Positions 62,201 through 64,000 of a DNA stretch of 64,000 bases are shown piece by piece. Position 1 is the stretch's first letter. The number at the start of each line of letters is the position of its first letter. The notes beneath the pieces were generated by a model. It ran no database searches. It was not told the origin of the DNA and saw only the letters and a list, made by a program, of their open reading frames with translations. The DNA is taken from the NCBI GenBank assembly GCA_030522415.1, contig CM060113.1, positions 4,897,467-4,961,466 of the forward strand. The letters run 5' to 3'. The stretch is from Channallabes apus (lineage: Eukaryota > Chordata > Actinopteri > Siluriformes > Clariidae). The translations under genes and the position numbers were made by a program.

Positions 62201-63005
62201 ATTATTCTTCAGCATTTTAAATGCCTTATTTCTTACTCTAATGCTTTTCCCACACTCTTCTGTCCACCATGGAACCGGTTTCCTATTAATCTTGCCTTTG
62301 CTTTTTGGTATACATGAGTTAGCCACTCTAATCACTACTTCTTTAAATTTTTCATCAATTTCATCAATATCCTGACTTAGATCAATTTCACTACTCGCCA
62401 CCTCACATAAATATTCAAATTCACCCCACTTTGCCTTATTAAATATCCATTTTTCCTCTCTTCCCTCTTCTCTCTCATCCTTCCTCACATATATCTTACA
62501 TAAGACAGGAAAATGGTCACTGCCCATAGTAGATTCCTCCCATAACTTCCACTCACAGATACCTGCCACCTCTTTTGATACCAGTGTTAAATCTAGTGCT
62601 GAACTTTTACCTGTGTTTACATCTATTCGTGTGCTTCTCCCATCATTAATGCATACCATCTCAAATTCGTCCATCAACTTCTCTATTATTAGCCCGTTTA
62701 CATCTGTTTTTCCCCCACCCCATAATGAACTATGTGCATTAAAATCTCCACATAAAACAATATGATCCCTTGCTAGTTCTACAATCTGCTTTAATTTATC
62801 ACTATCTAGTCTTCTACATGGGTTATAGTAGTTTACCACAGAAAACTTATCTTGCTTAATCCATATTTTAATTATTATATACTCTTCCTCCCTTCCTTTT
62901 GATATAACTTGGAATGGAATATTCTTCTTGATAAATGTAGCACACCCACCCCCTACACCATCTTTCCTATCGCTCCTTATACTAACGTAATTATATACCC
63001 TAAAA
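59243..63005 (-). mobile_element. I/Nimb-type LINE, 5'-truncated, 3.8 kb
   Basis: Perfect 14 bp target duplications CTCGACCCAGTTTC at 59229-59242 and 63006-63019 define the insertion. The 3' end (59243 side) has an A-rich stretch and a GAA-repeat tail. ORF1 and the start of the endonuclease are missing. The clade is inferred from the RNase H domain after the RT, as in I-superfamily LINEs of fish. Confidence 0.8.
59391..63005 (-). pseudogene. LINE ORF2: endonuclease, RT and RNase H, one frameshift
   Basis: About 1045 residues are open from the insertion edge. The endonuclease lacks its first part but has LCGDFNAHSSLWGG and STMGSDHFP. The RT has APGKDQISYSMLKQ, PASYRPIALTSHVGK, FLDVEKAYD, GTPQGSVISPLLFS and the catalytic SLFADDAAVW. 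The RNase H region follows, with YTYGSKD where YTDGSKD is expected (first catalytic Asp replaced by Tyr), then VEMLAIL (Glu), CSDSLSSL (Asp) and LWIPAHRG. After HRG a single base is missing near 59905; the last Asp (NETAD) and a Cys/His C-terminal region (GMCDCGRREESAEHVISEC) continue in another frame to 59391. RT looks intact, so decay is recent. Confidence 0.8.
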
Positions 63006-63171
63006 CTCGACCCAGTTTCCCAGAACAAACAGGTATTTATAACAGTGCTAATGAGCCTCCTCAGTTCAGGTGAGCATCCACGTCACCTGACCGAGGAGGC
63101 TTCTGGGAAACTGAGTCTAGGAACAAAAACTACAAACTAAAAACACTGCCCTCTAGTGGGCAACCCTCACA

Positions 63172-63500
63172 CTGTACAAGCCTCTGGAGGTAGTGTTATG
63201 ATATGGGGGGTTGCTTCACTTGGTCAGCTCTAGGCTCAGCAATGTTATGTGGCAATAAAATTAAGTCAGTTGACAATCTGAATGTACTGAATGACCAGGT
63301 TATCTTTATTTTTTTATTCCCTCATGGCACAGTCATATTCCAGGACTCAGGACTATGAAAAAGTGGTTCAGGGAGCATGAGGCATTTACACATAAAGTAT
63401 GAACAGGTCACCTCATTGTGCACCAGAATCAAAGCTAAATGCACTTAAATAAATATTAAATTAAAGTGTGTGACTAAGTTTTAATAAAATAGCAAGAAGT
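63172..63500 (+). pseudogene. Tc1-like remnant, right part
   Basis: It continues the piece at 57940-58410: TACAAGCCTCTGGAGGTAGT (the GGSVM/IWG region), GGTCAGCTCTAGGCTCAGCA, then AAAAGTGGTTCAGGGAGCAT near the end of the catalytic core. No long frame survives. Confidence 0.6.
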
Positions 63501-64000
63501 GGCAGTGAATTAGATTAAGGGAAAAGTGTTGTGAATGAAAACCTTTTTTAATCACAAAGATTGTTGAGGATCAAGAGAAACAATAAATGTAATACAAAGA
63601 TCCTCCTGTACCAGTTTCTGTTAGATGACAGTGCCTTATTGAGGGTACAGATATGCCTTGATTAGCGAATGAAGTTATATCACAGTTTAGAAAGCCAAGT
63701 AGAAAACAATAGTAGTGGACAAAATAAGACATGGCACATTCCCACTTGCAGCTTATGCATCTCATTCATTTGGTAAAGTTCATACATCTTTGAAGTGCTA
63801 GAACATTATCTCACAGCTTAATTTTCTTTAAAAAATATTTCTGTAAGTGCATCAATAGCTTAAATTTGCACGAAACCCAGTAACTGTAGTTGGAGTAACA
63901 GTGTGTAAATGCCATTTTAATGGCTTCAACATTCTCAAAAAATTCACTAAACATATTTAGGTCACTTCTGGCAGCCTGTGTGTTGTACAGCAGGCTGTTA
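63501..64000. other. No gene seen at right edge
   Basis: AT-rich sequence with no supported feature. Confidence 0.4.

Larger units (their letters stand above)
58411..63171 (-). mobile_element. Solo LTR (family A), split by a LINE
   Basis: The LTR parts are 58411-59242 and 63006-63171, matching 1186-2128. The ends are TGTCACATTC and CCCTCACA, with a perfect 5 bp duplication CTGTA at 58406-58410 and 63172-63176. Between the parts lies a LINE flanked by its own 14 bp duplication. Confidence 0.8.

Overview
This window reads as vertebrate nuclear DNA from a teleost fish, AT-rich, intron-containing and densely packed with fish-type transposons (Tc1 elements, L2-like LINEs with an ATTGA-type tail, tRNA-derived SINEs, PiggyBac, nonautonomous LTR elements). 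An ostariophysan, possibly a catfish, would fit, but that is an impression and not a proof.

The host genes are five members of the novel immune-type receptor (NITR) family, inhibitory-type immunoglobulin-superfamily receptors of fish cytotoxic lymphocytes. I assembled all five by hand from splice sites, and every model keeps an open frame with the same phase pattern (1-1-1-1-0). Two plus-strand genes (8609-16440 and 39452-41569) have one V domain, a 39-40 residue stalk, a transmembrane segment and a two-tyrosine tail. Three minus-strand genes (23512-26214, 43507-45698, 52462-54750) have a V domain plus an NITR-type I domain, a transmembrane segment and a similar tail. The first four form two convergent pairs (V-only rightward, V+I leftward), which suggests duplication of a two-gene unit. 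All tails carry ITIM or ITIM-like motifs and no membrane segment carries a charged residue, so all look inhibitory.

Layout: 1-8300 is transposon sequence (solo LTR, LTR fragment, a dead LINE with a SINE inside). 8337-16440 is NITR gene 1, whose first intron holds a 4 kb LTR element with near-identical LTRs and a repeat-rich gag-like ORF, and whose fifth intron holds another 1.8 kb insertion. 16490-23200 holds a PiggyBac remnant, an L2-like LINE, a SINE and a Tc1 element. 23512-26330 is NITR gene 2. 26330-39180 is gene-free, with Tc1 remnants, LTR elements and a second copy of the dead LINE. 39185-45775 holds NITR genes 3 and 4. 45800-52140 is again transposons, including an LTR element with a tRNA-Ile-type primer site inside a split SINE. 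52462-54750 is NITR gene 5. 54750-64000 is gene-free and includes a three-level nest (Tc1 remnant, split by a solo LTR, split by a 3.8 kb LINE of the RNase H-bearing I/Nimb type).

The most interesting points are a receptor start codon that seems to have been replaced by a run of twelve ATG codons, near-identical I exons beside very different V exons, loss of an ITIM tyrosine and of J-like motifs in particular copies, a shifted splice acceptor in gene 1, and shared upstream blocks specific to each gene subtype.
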